Positions 53,951 through 63,609 of a DNA stretch of 64,000 nt are shown here, in pieces (positions within the stretch are counted from its first letter, which is position 1; each line of letters starts with the position of its first letter). The notes below the pieces were generated by a model. The model was not told where the DNA came from and did no database searches. It saw only the letters and a program-made list of their open reading frames with translations. The DNA comes from Amycolatopsis viridis (GTDB lineage: Bacteria; Actinomycetota; Actinomycetes; Mycobacteriales; Pseudonocardiaceae), in NCBI RefSeq assembly GCF_011758765.1, contig NZ_JAANOU010000001.1:1736001-1800000 (forward strand), in the 5' to 3' direction. A program made the position numbers and the translations under genes.

Positions 53951-55129
53951 ATGTCCGTGGCACCGGCGAACCGGCGGTACCGGGTCTGGTACCGGCCGAT
54001 GGCTGCACGCGACCGCGACGAGGAACACCGCGTCGCGACCCCGCTGGAGTTGTTGTTCGACCTGTGCTTCGTCGTCGCGGTCGGCCAGGCCGCGGGCGAG
54101 CTGCACCACGCCCTGTCGGAGAACCACGTCGGCCACGGGGTGCTCAGCTTCCTGCTGGTGTTCTTCGCGATCTGGTGGGGCTGGGTCAACTTCACCTGGT
54201 TCGCGTCCGCGTTCGACACCGACGACGGCCCCTACCGGCTGCTCACGTTCGTCCAGATCGGCGGCGCCCTGGTGGTCGCCGCGGGGGTGGGCCGGGCGTT
54301 CGCCGACGACTTCACCGTCATCGTGATCGGCTACGTGCTGATGCGCCTGGCGATGGTCGCGCAGTGGTTGCGCGCCGCCGCGAGCGAGCCGGAGTGCCGG
54401 CCCACCGCGTTGCGGTTCGCCGCCGGCATCACGGTCGTTCAGGCGGGCTGGGTGGCGCGCATCGCCGTGCCGGAGTCGTGGTTCCTGCCCAGCTTCCTGG
54501 TGCTCGCCGCGGCCGAGATGCTGGTGCCGGTGTGGGCCGAGCGGCCGGCACCGACCCGCTGGCACCGGCACCACATCGCCGAACGGTATGGCCTGTTCAC
54601 GCTGATCGTGCTCGGCGAGACGGTGTTCGGCGCCACCAACGCGGTCCGGGAGGCCATCGGCACCGGCCACGACGTGCTCGGCCTGGTGCTGCTCGCGCTC
54701 GCCGGGCTGGTGCTGGTGTTCGCCATGTGGTGGCTGTACTTCGACCAGCCCGGCCACCAGCGGCTGGCCCAGTTCCGGCAGGGCTTCGCCTGGGGCTACG
54801 GCCACTACCTGATCTTCACCTCGGCCGCCGCCGTCGGTGTGGGCATCGAGGTGGCGCTGGACCGCGCGACCGGCGCCGGGCACGCACCGGGCCTGGTCGC
54901 CGCGCTGGCCACGACGCTGCCGGTGGCCGTGTTCCTGGTCAGTGTGTGGCTGCTGCACGTGGGGCCGCGCAACGAGTGCCGGCCCATCGCGATCGCCTTC
55001 CCGCTCGCCGCGGTGCTCGTGCTGGCGGCGTCGGTCACACCGGTGCCGGTGTACCTGGCCGCCCTGATCGCGGCGGCGCTGGTGGCCACCACCGTGATCG
55101 CCGCGCACGGCGAACCGGTCAGCGACTGA
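53951..55129 (+). CDS. ltrA: Low-temperature-requirement A (LtrA) family membrane protein
   Basis: A 392-residue inner-membrane protein of the LtrA family, named from a Listeria locus needed for growth in the cold; the molecular function is unknown. After a charged N terminus the family signature HRVATPLELLFDLCFVVAVGQ appears at about 27-47, with the paired WWGWVNFTWFAS helix. HIAERYGLFTLIVLGETVFG lies near 210-230, followed by further helices, about eleven in all. ATG 53951 is preferred for GGGAGGGAAGG immediately upstream; the frame is open 30 codons further, but only through the terminator. Its stop overlaps the sirtuin gene by 11 bases. Confidence 0.87.
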   Translation: MSVAPANRRYRVWYRPMAARDRDEEHRVATPLELLFDLCFVVAVGQAAGELHHALSENHVGHGVLSFLLVFFAIWWGWVNFTWFASAFDTDDGPYRLLTFVQIGGALVVAAGVGRAFADDFTVIVIGYVLMRLAMVAQWLRAAASEPECRPTALRFAAGITVVQAGWVARIAVPESWFLPSFLVLAAAEMLVPVWAERPAPTRWHRHHIAERYGLFTLIVLGETVFGATNAVREAIGTGHDVLGLVLLALAGLVLVFAMWWLYFDQPGHQRLAQFRQGFAWGYGHYLIFTSAAAVGVGIEVALDRATGAGHAPGLVAALATTLPVAVFLVSVWLLHVGPRNECRPIAIAFPLAAVLVLAASVTPVPVYLAALIAAALVATTVIAAHGEPVSD

Positions 55130-55883
55130 CCAGCGCGGGCAGCACCTCGCCCAGCGGTTCTCGCAGCACGACGGCCGCCACGTCGTCGTAGGGCGTCTCG
55201 GACGCGTTGACGATGATCACCGGCGCTCCGGCGGCCGCCGCGACGTCCACCAGACCCGCGGCCGGATGCACGGTGAGCGAGCTGCCCAGCGCCAGCATCA
55301 GGTCGCAGCCCGCCGCGGCTTCCTGCGCGCGGTCCACCACCACCGGGTCGAGCGCCTGACCGAAGGAGATGGTCGCGGATTTGAGGATGCCGCCGCAGAT
55401 TTCGCAGTCCGGATCGGACTCCCCGGCCCGCACCCGGTCCAAGGTGTCGTGCATGTCGCGGCGGTCGTCGCAGGACAGGCAGATCGAGTCGGCCATGGTG
55501 CCGTGCAGCTCGACGACCCGGTCCGGGGAATTCCCGGCCATCTGGTGGAGCCCGTCGATGTTCTGCGTGAGGACGGCCGAGAGCCGGCCCTGCCGTTCCA
55601 GCTCCACCAGCGCGAGGTGCGCGGCGCCCGGACGCGCCCACCACGCCGGGTGGTCCAGCCGGGCCTGCCAGGACTGCTCGCGCACTTCGCGGCTGGCGAC
55701 GTACTCGTCGATGTGCGACAGCTTTTCCGCGGCCGGGTTCGTCGTCCACACACCCCGCGGGCCGCGGAAGTCCGGGATGCCCGAGTCGGTGGAGACGCCG
55801 GCGCCGGTGAGCGCGACGATCCGCGCGGCGCCGTCCACGAGCCGCCGTGCGTGATCGAGTTCCGGGACGGTCATGGCTCCCAT
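55119..55883 (-). CDS. NAD-dependent protein deacylase (sirtuin)
   Basis: A 254-residue Sir2-family enzyme that removes acetyl or acyl groups from lysines using NAD+. The NAD-binding [18 protein letters not shown] lies at 28-44, [12 protein letters not shown] at 106-116 and the catalytic His127 in ELHGT. The zinc cysteines are 135, 138, 160 and 163 (CLSC and CEIC). The later [10 protein letters not shown] is also canonical. Two ATGs (55883 and 55874) are possible, and both lie inside a long inverted repeat that would fold over the start region. It converges on ltrA and follows the L,D-transpeptidase gene. Confidence 0.93.
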   Translation of the reverse strand: MGAMTVPELDHARRLVDGAARIVALTGAGVSTDSGIPDFRGPRGVWTTNPAAEKLSHIDEYVASREVREQSWQARLDHPAWWARPGAAHLALVELERQGRLSAVLTQNIDGLHQMAGNSPDRVVELHGTMADSICLSCDDRRDMHDTLDRVRAGESDPDCEICGGILKSATISFGQALDPVVVDRAQEAAAGCDLMLALGSSLTVHPAAGLVDVAAAAGAPVIIVNASETPYDDVAAVVLREPLGEVLPALVSR

Positions 55884-55899
55884 GGTGCCGTCCCGGAAC
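55859..55899 (-). terminator. Long hairpin spanning the sirtuin start
   Basis: Perfect 12-bp arms GTTCCGGGACGG/CCGTCCCGGAAC (55859-55870 with 55888-55899) enclose a second stem CATGG-CTC-CCATG. It begins 16 bases after the L,D-transpeptidase stop, so it may terminate that gene while burying the sirtuin start codons. Confidence 0.6.
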
Positions 55900-55915
55900 C
55901 GCGATCACCACACGG

Positions 55916-57136
55916 TCACTTGATCGCGCTGCCCTGCTGCCACTGATCCCAGGACAGCGCCCAGTCGCCGTAGAGGTCCCACACCGGCAGCGGCTTACCG
56001 CCGGAGTTGGTCACCTCCACGACGTCGCCCAGGCCCATGTTGCGGAAGAACCACTGGGCGTTCTCGTCGTTGAGGTTGATGCACCCGTGCGAGACGTTGG
56101 AGTTGCCCTGCGCCCCCACGCTGTGCGGGTTCTCGTGCACGAACTCGCCGTCGTTGGAGATGCGCTCGGACCACTTCTCGTCGGAGCTGTACCAGTTCGG
56201 ATCGCCCTTGCAGACGCCGTAGGTGCACGAGTCCATGTGGTAGGTCTCGGCCTTGAACGAGATGACGTGCGGGCCGAGGTGGGTGGGCGTCGCGTCCTTG
56301 CCCATCGAAATGGGCATCGTCTTCACCACCTGGCCGTTGTGCAGGATCTGCATCTGCTCGGTGTTGCCGTCGGCCTTGGCGATCCAGGAATCGTGCACGT
56401 GGTAGGTCTCGGTGCGGTCCTCCGCGCCGTAGACGCCGTTGCCGAAATCGACGCCGTAGATCTTCGCCGACACGGTCAGCGTGGTGCCCGGCTGCCAGTA
56501 CTCCTTCGGCCGGTAATGCACGTTCTTGTCATCGATCCAGTACCAGGAGCCCTGCTGCGGCGGATTCGACACCACCGACAGCTGCTTTTCCACGTCGGCC
56601 TTGTTCTTCACCGGGTAGCTGAACTGGAAGACGATCGGCTGGCCGACGCCCACCCCGGTCTGGGCGACCGCGCCGGGCGCGGGGATCAGGTTCGGATTGG
56701 CCTGTTTGGCCGGTGCCACCGTGGCGATCTGGCCCTGCTGGTCGACCGTCTTGCCGGCGCTGTCGGCGGCGTGGACGTCGACGGTGTAGGTGCTTGCGTA
56801 GCCCAGCGGTTCGGACGAGGTCCAGGTGGACTTGTCGGCGGAGAGCTGTCCCTTGACCGTGGTGTGCTTGGCGGTGTTCTGGACCGTCACCTCGGTGAGC
56901 GTGCCGTTGCTCGCCTTCACCACGATCGGCGTGGCGGGGCTGATGTTCTTGCCGTTCGCCGGTTCGATGGACACGGTCACCGCGGCCTGGCCGGAGCTCG
57001 CCGGCCCGGCCGTACCGCCGTTGTTCGTATCGCCCGAATTGCCGGAAGTGCAGGCCGACAGAAAGAGCGCCACGGCGAGCAGTCCGGCCGCGATCGGCGC
57101 CCTGCGGGGGGAAAGTAGAGTCTTTTTGACTGTCAT
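55916..57136 (-). CDS. L,D-transpeptidase lipoprotein (YkuD domain)
   Basis: A 406-residue exported enzyme that makes 3-3 cross-links in peptidoglycan. A lipoprotein signal ends at the lipobox LSAC, with lipidated Cys29. Two Ig-like domains follow, as in mycobacterial LdtMt2 (VTVSIEPANGKNISPATPIVVKAS, then the PIVFQFSYPVKNK module). The YkuD catalytic domain ends in SNVSHGCINL with nucleophile Cys352. The C-terminal GDWALSWDQWQQGSAIK is typical of the actinobacterial group. ATG 57136 starts the signal peptide; the longer frame is unsupported. It follows the patatin gene on the same strand after 115 bases. Confidence 0.94.
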   Translation of the reverse strand: MTVKKTLLSPRRAPIAAGLLAVALFLSACTSGNSGDTNNGGTAGPASSGQAAVTVSIEPANGKNISPATPIVVKASNGTLTEVTVQNTAKHTTVKGQLSADKSTWTSSEPLGYASTYTVDVHAADSAGKTVDQQGQIATVAPAKQANPNLIPAPGAVAQTGVGVGQPIVFQFSYPVKNKADVEKQLSVVSNPPQQGSWYWIDDKNVHYRPKEYWQPGTTLTVSAKIYGVDFGNGVYGAEDRTETYHVHDSWIAKADGNTEQMQILHNGQVVKTMPISMGKDATPTHLGPHVISFKAETYHMDSCTYGVCKGDPNWYSSDEKWSERISNDGEFVHENPHSVGAQGNSNVSHGCINLNDENAQWFFRNMGLGDVVEVTNSGGKPLPVWDLYGDWALSWDQWQQGSAIK

Positions 57137-57251
57137 GTGGTCTCTTTGCGGAAATCGTGGGCGGAACAAGCAAACTACCGTGCCCGCATAGACGCTTCCG
57201 CACCCGGTTTGTTGTGCGGGGGTGGTCCGCGTCACGGCGCCACCCACGGGT

Positions 57252-58115
57252 TCACATGACTTTCACGCCGGGGCCGCCGTAGAGGCCGGGGCCGTCGACG
57301 GTGACCTCGCGCAGGTAGATGCGCGCCGCCTGGTACGCGAGGTCGGTGAGCTCGTCGGTGCGGCTGAAGTCCAGCGGGCTCAGCCGGACCGGGCGCGGGC
57401 CGGGCAGGTACACGACCGGCACCTCCGCCGCGGCGATCGGCGCCTCCAGCACGGCCTGGTTGCGCATGCTCACCATCGCCGTGTACATCAGCACCTCGGC
57501 GAACGTCTGCGGTGGTGACGGGATCTGGCCGGGGAAGGCGCAGTCGAGCACGACCAGCGAGCGGGCGCCGAGGGCGAGCGCCTGCCGCATCGGCACGTTC
57601 GCGACCAGCCCGCCGTCGTAGAGCAGCCGGCCCTCGTGCTCGACCGGCGGGTAGATCCCCGGGATCGCGGCGCTGGCCAGCAGTGGCGGCCGCAGCTCGC
57701 CGGAGGTGAACAGCCGCGCCTCCCCGGTGTCCACCACGGTCGCGACGACGCCCAGCGGCAGTGCGAGGTCCTCGAACGTGGTGCCCGGGCCGAGGTGGTC
57801 GTCGACGATCGTGGCCAGCCCGATGTTCGGGAACAGGTGGGTCTTGCTGTGCCGCAGGGTGCGGACCTGGCTGAGCACCCCGCCCGGGAACGCCTCGTGG
57901 CGGGTCATGTGGGTCCACGTCTTGCGCAGCCGCTCGCCCGCGTCGTCCGGGTCCAGGGCGAGGACCGCGCCGTTGAGCGACCCGACGGACGTGCCGACGA
58001 CGAGGTCCGGCCGGATCCCGGCCTCGGTGAGGGCGCGGAGCATGCCGACCTGCATCGCGCCCAGGCTGCCGCCACCACCGAGCACGAACCCGACCGGACG
58101 GGGAAGATCCACCAT
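57252..58115 (-). CDS. Patatin-like phospholipase
   Basis: A 287-residue lipid acyl hydrolase with a Ser-Asp dyad. The glycine-rich oxyanion loop GGGGSLGAMQVG is at 13-24, the nucleophile Ser43 in GTSVGS, and the Asp167 in YDGGLVANVP. This is the RssA-like short form without extra domains, probably acting on membrane phospholipids or lysolipids. ATG 58115 has GGGAGG seven bases upstream; the longer frame is rejected. It diverges from the acyl-CoA dehydrogenase gene, a plausible functional partner in lipid turnover (inference). Confidence 0.92.
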   Translation of the reverse strand: MVDLPRPVGFVLGGGGSLGAMQVGMLRALTEAGIRPDLVVGTSVGSLNGAVLALDPDDAGERLRKTWTHMTRHEAFPGGVLSQVRTLRHSKTHLFPNIGLATIVDDHLGPGTTFEDLALPLGVVATVVDTGEARLFTSGELRPPLLASAAIPGIYPPVEHEGRLLYDGGLVANVPMRQALALGARSLVVLDCAFPGQIPSPPQTFAEVLMYTAMVSMRNQAVLEAPIAAAEVPVVYLPGPRPVRLSPLDFSRTDELTDLAYQAARIYLREVTVDGPGLYGGPGVKVM

Positions 58116-58271
58116 CCGACCACCTCCCTGTTCGCATGGTGCTCCGCGCCCCGCGCCCACGCCACGGGAGAACGGGTGGCCTTGGCCACCCCGATCCGGG
58201 GGGTTCCCTTCCGCACTACCGACGAGTAACACTGGTCACAAAAGTCTTGACGGCACACGGGGAGGTGCTCG

Positions 58272-60197
58272 GTGGTTGATCAGCCGAAGGTGACGGAGCA
58301 GGAAGCCCGCGCGGTCGCCGAGGAGGCCCGGGAGAGCGGCTGGCGCAAGCCGTCGTTCGCCAAGGAGCTCTACCTGGGGCGCTTCCGGCTCGACCTGGTC
58401 CACCCGCACCCGCGGGCCGACCCGGCCGCCGCGGCGAAGGCCGGGGCGTTCCTCACCCGCCTGCGCGAGTACGCCGAGACGCTCGACGGCGCGGTGATCG
58501 AGCGGGAGGCGCGCATCCCCGACGAGTACGTCAAGGGCCTGGCCGAGCTGGGTTGCTTCGGGATCAAGATCCCCGAGGAATACGGCGGGCTGGGGCTGTC
58601 GCAGGTCACCTACAACCGGGCGCTCGCGCTGCTCGCCTCGGTGCACCCGACGCTGGGCGTGCTGCTGTCGGCGCACCAGTCGATCGGCGTGCCGGAGCCG
58701 CTCAAGCTGGCCGGCACGCCCGAACAGAAGGCGAAGTTCCTGCCGCGCTGCGCGGAAGGCGCGGTCACCGCCTTCCTGCTCACCGAGCCGGACGTGGGGT
58801 CCGACCCGGCGCGCCTGGCCACCACGGCGACGCCCACCGGCGACGGCGGCTACCTGCTCGACGGCGTCAAGCTGTGGACCACCAACGGTGTGGTGGCCGA
58901 ACTGGTGGTGGTGATGGCGCGGGTGCCGCGCAGCGAGGGACACCGGGGTGGGATCACCGCGTTCATCGTGGAGATGGACTCGCCGGGCATCACCGTGGAG
59001 CGGCGCAACGCGTTCATGGGCTTGCGCGGCATCGAGAACGGTGTCACCCGGTTCCACCAGGTGCGGGTACCCGCGGACGCCGTCGTCGGCGGCGAGGGCA
59101 AGGGTTTGAAGATCGCGCTCGCCACCCTGAACACCGGGCGCCTGTCGATCCCGTCGATGTGCGCGGGCGCGGGCAAGTGGTGCCTGAAGATCGCGCGCGA
59201 GTGGTCCGCGGCCCGGGTGCAGTGGGGCAAACCGATCGCGGAGCACGCCGCGGTGGCGAACAAGATCTCGTTCATCGCGGCCACGACGTACGCGCTGGAG
59301 AGCGTGCAGGAGCTGTCCGGCCACATGAGCGACGAGGGCCGCAACGACATCCGCATCGAGGCGGCACTGGCGAAGCTGTACGCGAGCGAGATGTCCTGCA
59401 AGATCGCCGACGAGCTGATGCAGATCCGCGGCGGGCGCGGTTACGAGACCGCCGAGTCGCTCGCCGCGCGCGGGGAGCGCGCCGTCGGGGTCGAGCAGCT
59501 GGTGCGCGACCTGCGGATCAACCGCATCTTCGAAGGTTCGACCGAGATCATGCACCTGCTCATCGCACGCGAGGCGGTCGACGCGCACCTCGCGGCGGCC
59601 GGGGCACTGGCGGACGCGGACGCCGGCCTGCCGGCGAAGGCGAAGGCCGCCGCGAAGGCCAGCGGGTTCTACGCGAAGTGGTTGCCGCAACTGGTCGCCG
59701 GACGTGGACAGGTGCCCACGTCGTTCGCCGAGTTCGGGCAGCTCGCCCCACACCTGCGCTACGTCGAGCGGACGGCGCGCAAGCTGGCGCGGTCCACGTT
59801 CTACGGAATGGCGCGGTGGCAGGCCGGGCTGGAGCAACGGCAGGGCTTCCTCGGGCGGATCGTGGACATCGGCGCCGAACTGTTCGCGATGTCGGCCGCG
59901 TGCGTCCGGGCGGAGATGCAGCGCGAGGACGACGCACGGGAGGGCGAGGCCGCCTACGAACTGGCCGACGTCTTTTGCCGGCAGGCACGACTGCGGATCG
60001 AGGCGCTGTTCGAAGCACTGTGGCACAACACGGACGAGGCCGACCGCCTGCTGACCGGCCGCGTCCTCGACGGCGCCCACACCTGGCTCGAAGAAGGCGT
60101 GCTGGACCCGAGCGAGGGCACCGGCCCATGGATCGCCGACTGGCGAGCGGGCGCTTCGACCGAGGACAGCGTGGCCCGCCGCTACGCAACCGGCTGA
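58272..60197 (+). CDS. Acyl-CoA dehydrogenase
   Basis: A 641-residue FAD enzyme for alpha,beta-dehydrogenation of acyl-CoA in fatty-acid breakdown. An acyl-CoA dehydrogenase core (FLLTEPDVGSDPA near 168-180, GVKLWTTNG near 198-206, QWGKPIAEHAAVANK near 317-331, and Glu421 in RIFEGSTEI at the catalytic position) is followed by an extra helical C-terminal domain of about 200 residues. This extended form resembles the long FadE proteins of mycobacteria and VLCAD. GTG 58272 has GGGGAGG six bases upstream. The product diverges from the patatin gene and ends at a shared terminator with dedA. Confidence 0.92.
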   Translation: MVDQPKVTEQEARAVAEEARESGWRKPSFAKELYLGRFRLDLVHPHPRADPAAAAKAGAFLTRLREYAETLDGAVIEREARIPDEYVKGLAELGCFGIKIPEEYGGLGLSQVTYNRALALLASVHPTLGVLLSAHQSIGVPEPLKLAGTPEQKAKFLPRCAEGAVTAFLLTEPDVGSDPARLATTATPTGDGGYLLDGVKLWTTNGVVAELVVVMARVPRSEGHRGGITAFIVEMDSPGITVERRNAFMGLRGIENGVTRFHQVRVPADAVVGGEGKGLKIALATLNTGRLSIPSMCAGAGKWCLKIAREWSAARVQWGKPIAEHAAVANKISFIAATTYALESVQELSGHMSDEGRNDIRIEAALAKLYASEMSCKIADELMQIRGGRGYETAESLAARGERAVGVEQLVRDLRINRIFEGSTEIMHLLIAREAVDAHLAAAGALADADAGLPAKAKAAAKASGFYAKWLPQLVAGRGQVPTSFAEFGQLAPHLRYVERTARKLARSTFYGMARWQAGLEQRQGFLGRIVDIGAELFAMSAACVRAEMQREDDAREGEAAYELADVFCRQARLRIEALFEALWHNTDEADRLLTGRVLDGAHTWLEEGVLDPSEGTGPWIADWRAGASTEDSVARRYATG

Positions 60198-60265
60198 GCC
60201 GGCACCAGCGGTCGCCGCGCTGTCATCGGAAGGTGGCGCGCGGCGGGTTCCCCGCGTCGCGCCGC

Positions 60266-60293
60266 GCCGGTGTGACCAACTCCGGTCACCGGC
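60266..60293. terminator. Bidirectional hairpin, acyl-CoA dehydrogenase/DedA
   Basis: CCGGTG(T)GACC pairs with GGTCACCGG, a stem of about 10 bp with one bulged base and a 6-base loop, between convergent stops. Confidence 0.6.
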
Positions 60294-60296
60294 GGG

Positions 60297-60953
60297 CTAC
60301 TCCACGTTGCTGCTCTCCGCCGGGGTCGGCAGCTTGGCCATCGCCTTCTTCTTCTTCTTCCACCGCAGCAGGAAGAAGACGCCCACCGCGGCCAGCACGC
60401 CGACCACGATCAGGCCGCCGGTGCTCATCAGGCCCTCGATGCGCTTGGCCGCCTCACCCATCGCGGCGCCCAGGCTGATGTGCAGCAGGGACCAGCACGT
60501 CGCCCCCGCGGCGGCGGCCGGCAGGAACTTCCGGAACTCCAGCCCGGAAGTGCCGGCCGCGGCCGGGGTCAGCGTCCGGATCACCGGCAGGAACCGCGCG
60601 AAGAACACCGCCCACGCGCCGCGCCGGTGCAGCACGTCCGTCGCCTTGTCCCAGGCGTCCGTGCCGTACTTCTGGATCAGCTTGGTCTCGCGCAGCCGTG
60701 GCCCGAACTTCCGCCCGATCGCGTAGCCCAGTGAATCGCCGAGGATGGCGCACACCGCGACCACCGCCCACAGGATCAGGAACCGCGGCGCCGTGTTGGC
60801 GGTGGTCGCGGCGACCAGCAGGCCCGACTCGCCCGGGGCGATGAAACCGAGCCCGATGGTGCACTCGGCCAGCACGAGCGCGCCCGTCGCGCTGACCAGC
60901 GCCGGCTGCGGTAGTGCCTGCAGCCAGTCCAAGATGTCGGTTACCAACGCCAC
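60297..60953 (-). CDS. DedA-family membrane protein
   Basis: A 218-residue inner-membrane protein of the DedA/SNARE-associated family; some members flip undecaprenyl phosphate or phospholipids. Signatures are FIAPGESGLLVAA near 37-49, GDSLGYAIGRKFG near 72-84 and the re-entrant-loop motif FFARFLPVIRTLTPAAAGTSGLEFRKF near 117-143. The C terminus is a short lysine-rich cytoplasmic tail (WKKKKKAMAKLP). GTG 60953 follows a GGGGA site. It lies about 100 bases downstream of lipA, with a small hairpin between. Confidence 0.9.
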   Translation of the reverse strand: MALVTDILDWLQALPQPALVSATGALVLAECTIGLGFIAPGESGLLVAATTANTAPRFLILWAVVAVCAILGDSLGYAIGRKFGPRLRETKLIQKYGTDAWDKATDVLHRRGAWAVFFARFLPVIRTLTPAAAGTSGLEFRKFLPAAAAGATCWSLLHISLGAAMGEAAKRIEGLMSTGGLIVVGVLAAVGVFFLLRWKKKKKAMAKLPTPAESSNVE

Positions 60954-61032
60954 CAGCGATCCCCTGTCCGTTATGCCCTTGCTGCCCTGTTCACGCTACC
61001 GGCCACGGTATCGGGCACACAGTGCACTCACG

Positions 61033-61049
61033 TCAGGGAAAGACCCTGG
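61033..61049 (-). terminator. Short hairpin after lipA
   Basis: CAGGG-AAAGA-CCCTG with a flanking G-T pair, four bases beyond the lipA stop. It is weaker than the other terminators here. Confidence 0.45.
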
Positions 61050-61052
61050 CTT

Positions 61053-62054
61053 TCAGCGGGCCAGCAGGCTGCTGGCTTCCTGCGCGGCCGGCCCGGCCTC
61101 GGCCAGGTGCGCCAGGTTCTCCGGCAGTTCCTCGCCGCGGTGACGCTTGGTCTGGGCGTAGAGACGGCCCGCGCGGTAGGACGACCGGACGAGCGGCCCG
61201 GCCATCACACCGGCGAACCCGAGACCCTCGGCGACCTTGGCGTGCTCGACGAACTCCTCCGGCTTGACCCACCGGTCCACCGGGTGGTGCCGCACCGACG
61301 GGCGCAGGTACTGGGTGATCGTGAGAATCTCGCACCCGGCGTTCACCAGGTCGCGCATCGCCGGCTCGACCTCCTCGGGGGTTTCCCCCATGCCGAGGAT
61401 CAGGTTCGACTTGGTCACCAGCCCGGCCTCGCGGGCGCGGGTGATCACCTCGAGCGAGCGGGCGTAGCGGAAGCCGGGGCGGATGCGCTTGAAGATCCGC
61501 GGCACGGTCTCCACGTTGTGCGCCAGCACCTCCGGCTCGGCGCCGAACACCTCGGCCAGCTGGCCGGGGTCGGCGTTGAAGTCGGGGATCAGCAGCTCCA
61601 CACCGGTGCCCGGGTTCAGCGCGTGGATCTGGCGAACCGTCTCCGCGTACAGCCACGCCCCGCCGTCGGGCAGGTCGTCGCGCGCGACCCCGGTGACGGT
61701 GGAGTAGCGCAGGCCCATCGCCTGGACGCTCTCGGCGACCCGGCGCGGCTCCTCGCGGTCCAGCTCGGCGGGCTTACCGGTGTCGATCTGGCAGAAGTCG
61801 CAACGGCGGGTGCACTGGTCACCGCCGATGAGGAAGGTGGCCTCGCGGTCCTCCCAGCACTCGTAGATGTTGGGACAGCCCGCCTCTTCGCAGACCGTGT
61901 GCAGGCCCTCCCGGCGGACCAGGCCCTTGAGTTCGGTGAACTCCGGCCCCATCTTCGCGCGGGTCTTGATCCAGGACGGCTTCTTCTCGATCGGGGTTTC
62001 ACTGTTGCGGACCTCGAGCCGCAGCAGTTTCCGACCTTCAGGCACAACAGTCAC
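61053..62054 (-). CDS. lipA: Lipoyl synthase
   Basis: A 333-residue radical-SAM enzyme that inserts two sulfurs into octanoyl groups on E2 and GcvH proteins. The auxiliary cluster cysteines are 55, 60 and 66 ([12 protein letters not shown]), the radical-SAM cysteines 81, 85 and 88 (CTRRCDFC), and the C-terminal RSSYRAG at 290-296 supplies the serine ligand. GTG 62054 lies seven bases after TAGGCT (62067-62062), so the message is probably leaderless. lipB is not in the window. The enzyme serves the AceE-containing pyruvate dehydrogenase complex. Confidence 0.97.
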   Translation of the reverse strand: MTVVPEGRKLLRLEVRNSETPIEKKPSWIKTRAKMGPEFTELKGLVRREGLHTVCEEAGCPNIYECWEDREATFLIGGDQCTRRCDFCQIDTGKPAELDREEPRRVAESVQAMGLRYSTVTGVARDDLPDGGAWLYAETVRQIHALNPGTGVELLIPDFNADPGQLAEVFGAEPEVLAHNVETVPRIFKRIRPGFRYARSLEVITRAREAGLVTKSNLILGMGETPEEVEPAMRDLVNAGCEILTITQYLRPSVRHHPVDRWVKPEEFVEHAKVAEGLGFAGVMAGPLVRSSYRAGRLYAQTKRHRGEELPENLAHLAEAGPAAQEASSLLAR

Positions 62055-62091
62055 GCGCCCCAGCCTACGCCCCCGGTGCCGGAAAACGACC

Positions 62092-63036
62092 TTACGCGGG
62101 GTCCGGGGTGACGTCGGTCAACTTGGCCGTCAGCTCCCACAACCGGGCCCCGTTGTCCCGGTCGAGCGCGGCCCGCAGCGGCCGCACCACCGCGGGGTCG
62201 CCACGCATGCCGCCGAACAGGCGCGGGCCGAGGTAGTCGCCGCCGTTGACGTCCGGTGCGGTGGCCGCGATCAGCGACGGCAGCGCACCCGTGCGGACGC
62301 TCTGCGCGAGGAGCAGGTCGCCGAGGGCGGTGACACCGCCCATGACGGCCCGGACCACCGTGTTGCCCTGGGCCTTCGACATGGTCGAGCTGAGGTTGGT
62401 GGCGGTGTACCCGGGGTGGGCCGCGACGCTGAGCACGGCGTCACCGGCCGCGCGCAGCCGCCGGTCCAGTTCCAGCGCGAAGATCTGGTTGGCGAGCTTG
62501 GACTGCGCGTACGCCGCGGCCGGGTTGTAGCGGCGGTGCTCGAAGTTGGGGTCGTCGAAGTCGACCCGCCCGCCGGTCGCGGCCAGGCTGGACAGCGTCA
62601 CCACGCGGGCGTGCGTGCCGCGGCGCAGGGCCGGCATGAGCAGCCACGTCAATGCCGCGTGGCCGAGGTGATTGGTGCCGAACTGGAGCTCGAAACCGTC
62701 CTTGGTGCGGGCCTGGGGTGCTGCCATCAGCCCGGCGTTGTTGATCAGGACGTCGAGCACGCCGCCGGTCAGCTCGCCGACGCGGGCCACCGCGGCCCGC
62801 ACCGACGCCAGGTCGGCCAGGTCGAGCGCGACCAGCTCGGGCCGGCTCGCCGCGGCCGCGGCGACCGTGCGCAGCGCCTGTTCGCCGCGCTCGGTGTTGC
62901 GGCAGGCGAGCAGCACTCGAGCGCCCTTGCCGGCGAGCACGAGCGCGGTTTGCAGACCGAGGCCGGAGTTCGCGCCGGTGACCAGCACCGTGCGGCCCGG
63001 CTGGTCGGGGATGTCGGCCGCGGTCCACGTCTTCAT
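62092..63036 (-). CDS. Short-chain dehydrogenase/reductase, retinol-dehydrogenase-like
   Basis: A 314-residue SDR of the long, light-dependent protochlorophyllide/retinol dehydrogenase-like branch. The cofactor motif TGANSGLG is at 20-27, NNAG at 99-102, and the catalytic Ser149/150, Tyr176 and Lys180 are in TLSSLAA and YAQSKLAN. The R-N motif ACRN near 44 suggests NADP(H). The substrate is not predictable. ATG 63036 begins [20 protein letters not shown] ends seven bases before it, again the leaderless geometry. The TetR-like gene lies upstream on the same strand. Confidence 0.9.
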   Translation of the reverse strand: MKTWTAADIPDQPGRTVLVTGANSGLGLQTALVLAGKGARVLLACRNTERGEQALRTVAAAAASRPELVALDLADLASVRAAVARVGELTGGVLDVLINNAGLMAAPQARTKDGFELQFGTNHLGHAALTWLLMPALRRGTHARVVTLSSLAATGGRVDFDDPNFEHRRYNPAAAYAQSKLANQIFALELDRRLRAAGDAVLSVAAHPGYTATNLSSTMSKAQGNTVVRAVMGGVTALGDLLLAQSVRTGALPSLIAATAPDVNGGDYLGPRLFGGMRGDPAVVRPLRAALDRDNGARLWELTAKLTDVTPDPA

Positions 63037-63083
63037 GTTCGAGATAGTAAGGCGACGGCGCGGTTTCCGGGCCCTGACGAAGA

Positions 63084-63581
63084 TCACGCGCTTGGGGCCA
63101 GCATCCGCCACAGGCGGTCGAACGGCCGCGCGGGCCGTACGCCCGGCCCCTCGGTCAGCAGCGCCTCGAATGCGGCGCCCACCTTGACGATCTCGGCCGC
63201 CGGTTCGTCCGGCTCGGCCAGCCCGGCGGCCACCGCGAGCATCGCCTGCTCGGCGCGGTGCGCGGACTCGAGAGCGGGGTGGTCGTCCCGGTGCGCGGCG
63301 ACGACCTGGTGGAGCGTCTGGTTGCGGCGGACCGCCGCGGTCCAGGCGCGCTTGACCGCGTCCACGTGGTCGTCGTCCCCCGCCGCCTCGGCGCGCAGGT
63401 GCCCGCTGAGCAGCTGGGTCCACTTGTGGTGCAGCGCGAGCATCAGGTTCTCCCGGCTGCCGAAGGTTTCTGCGGCCCCCGGGATCTCGTCGAAGGGCAG
63501 CGGGCCCCGCGGGTCGCGGGCCGCTGCGGTCAGGACGGCGTCCAGGATGTCGCGCCGCCGGTAGAAGTCGTTCCAGCTCAT
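63084..63581 (-). CDS. Divergent TetR-like hypothetical protein
   Basis: A 165-residue protein. The N terminus (FYRRRDILDAVLTAAARDPRGPLPFDEIPGAAETFGSRENLMLALHHKW) reads like a degenerate TetR helix-turn-helix, in which the recognition helix is shortened. The rest is helical, as in TetR ligand domains. It may have lost DNA binding and act as a partner of the intact TetR protein encoded divergently. The two share an intergenic region with twin palindromes. The start ATG 63581 has only a weak AGGCGG site. The assignment is by pattern, not by a sure family match. Confidence 0.6.
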   Translation of the reverse strand: MSWNDFYRRRDILDAVLTAAARDPRGPLPFDEIPGAAETFGSRENLMLALHHKWTQLLSGHLRAEAAGDDDHVDAVKRAWTAAVRRNQTLHQVVAAHRDDHPALESAHRAEQAMLAVAAGLAEPDEPAAEIVKVGAAFEALLTEGPGVRPARPFDRLWRMLAPSA

Positions 63582-63609
63582 CGCGTGACCGCCTACTGAG
63601 AGTTTGAAG

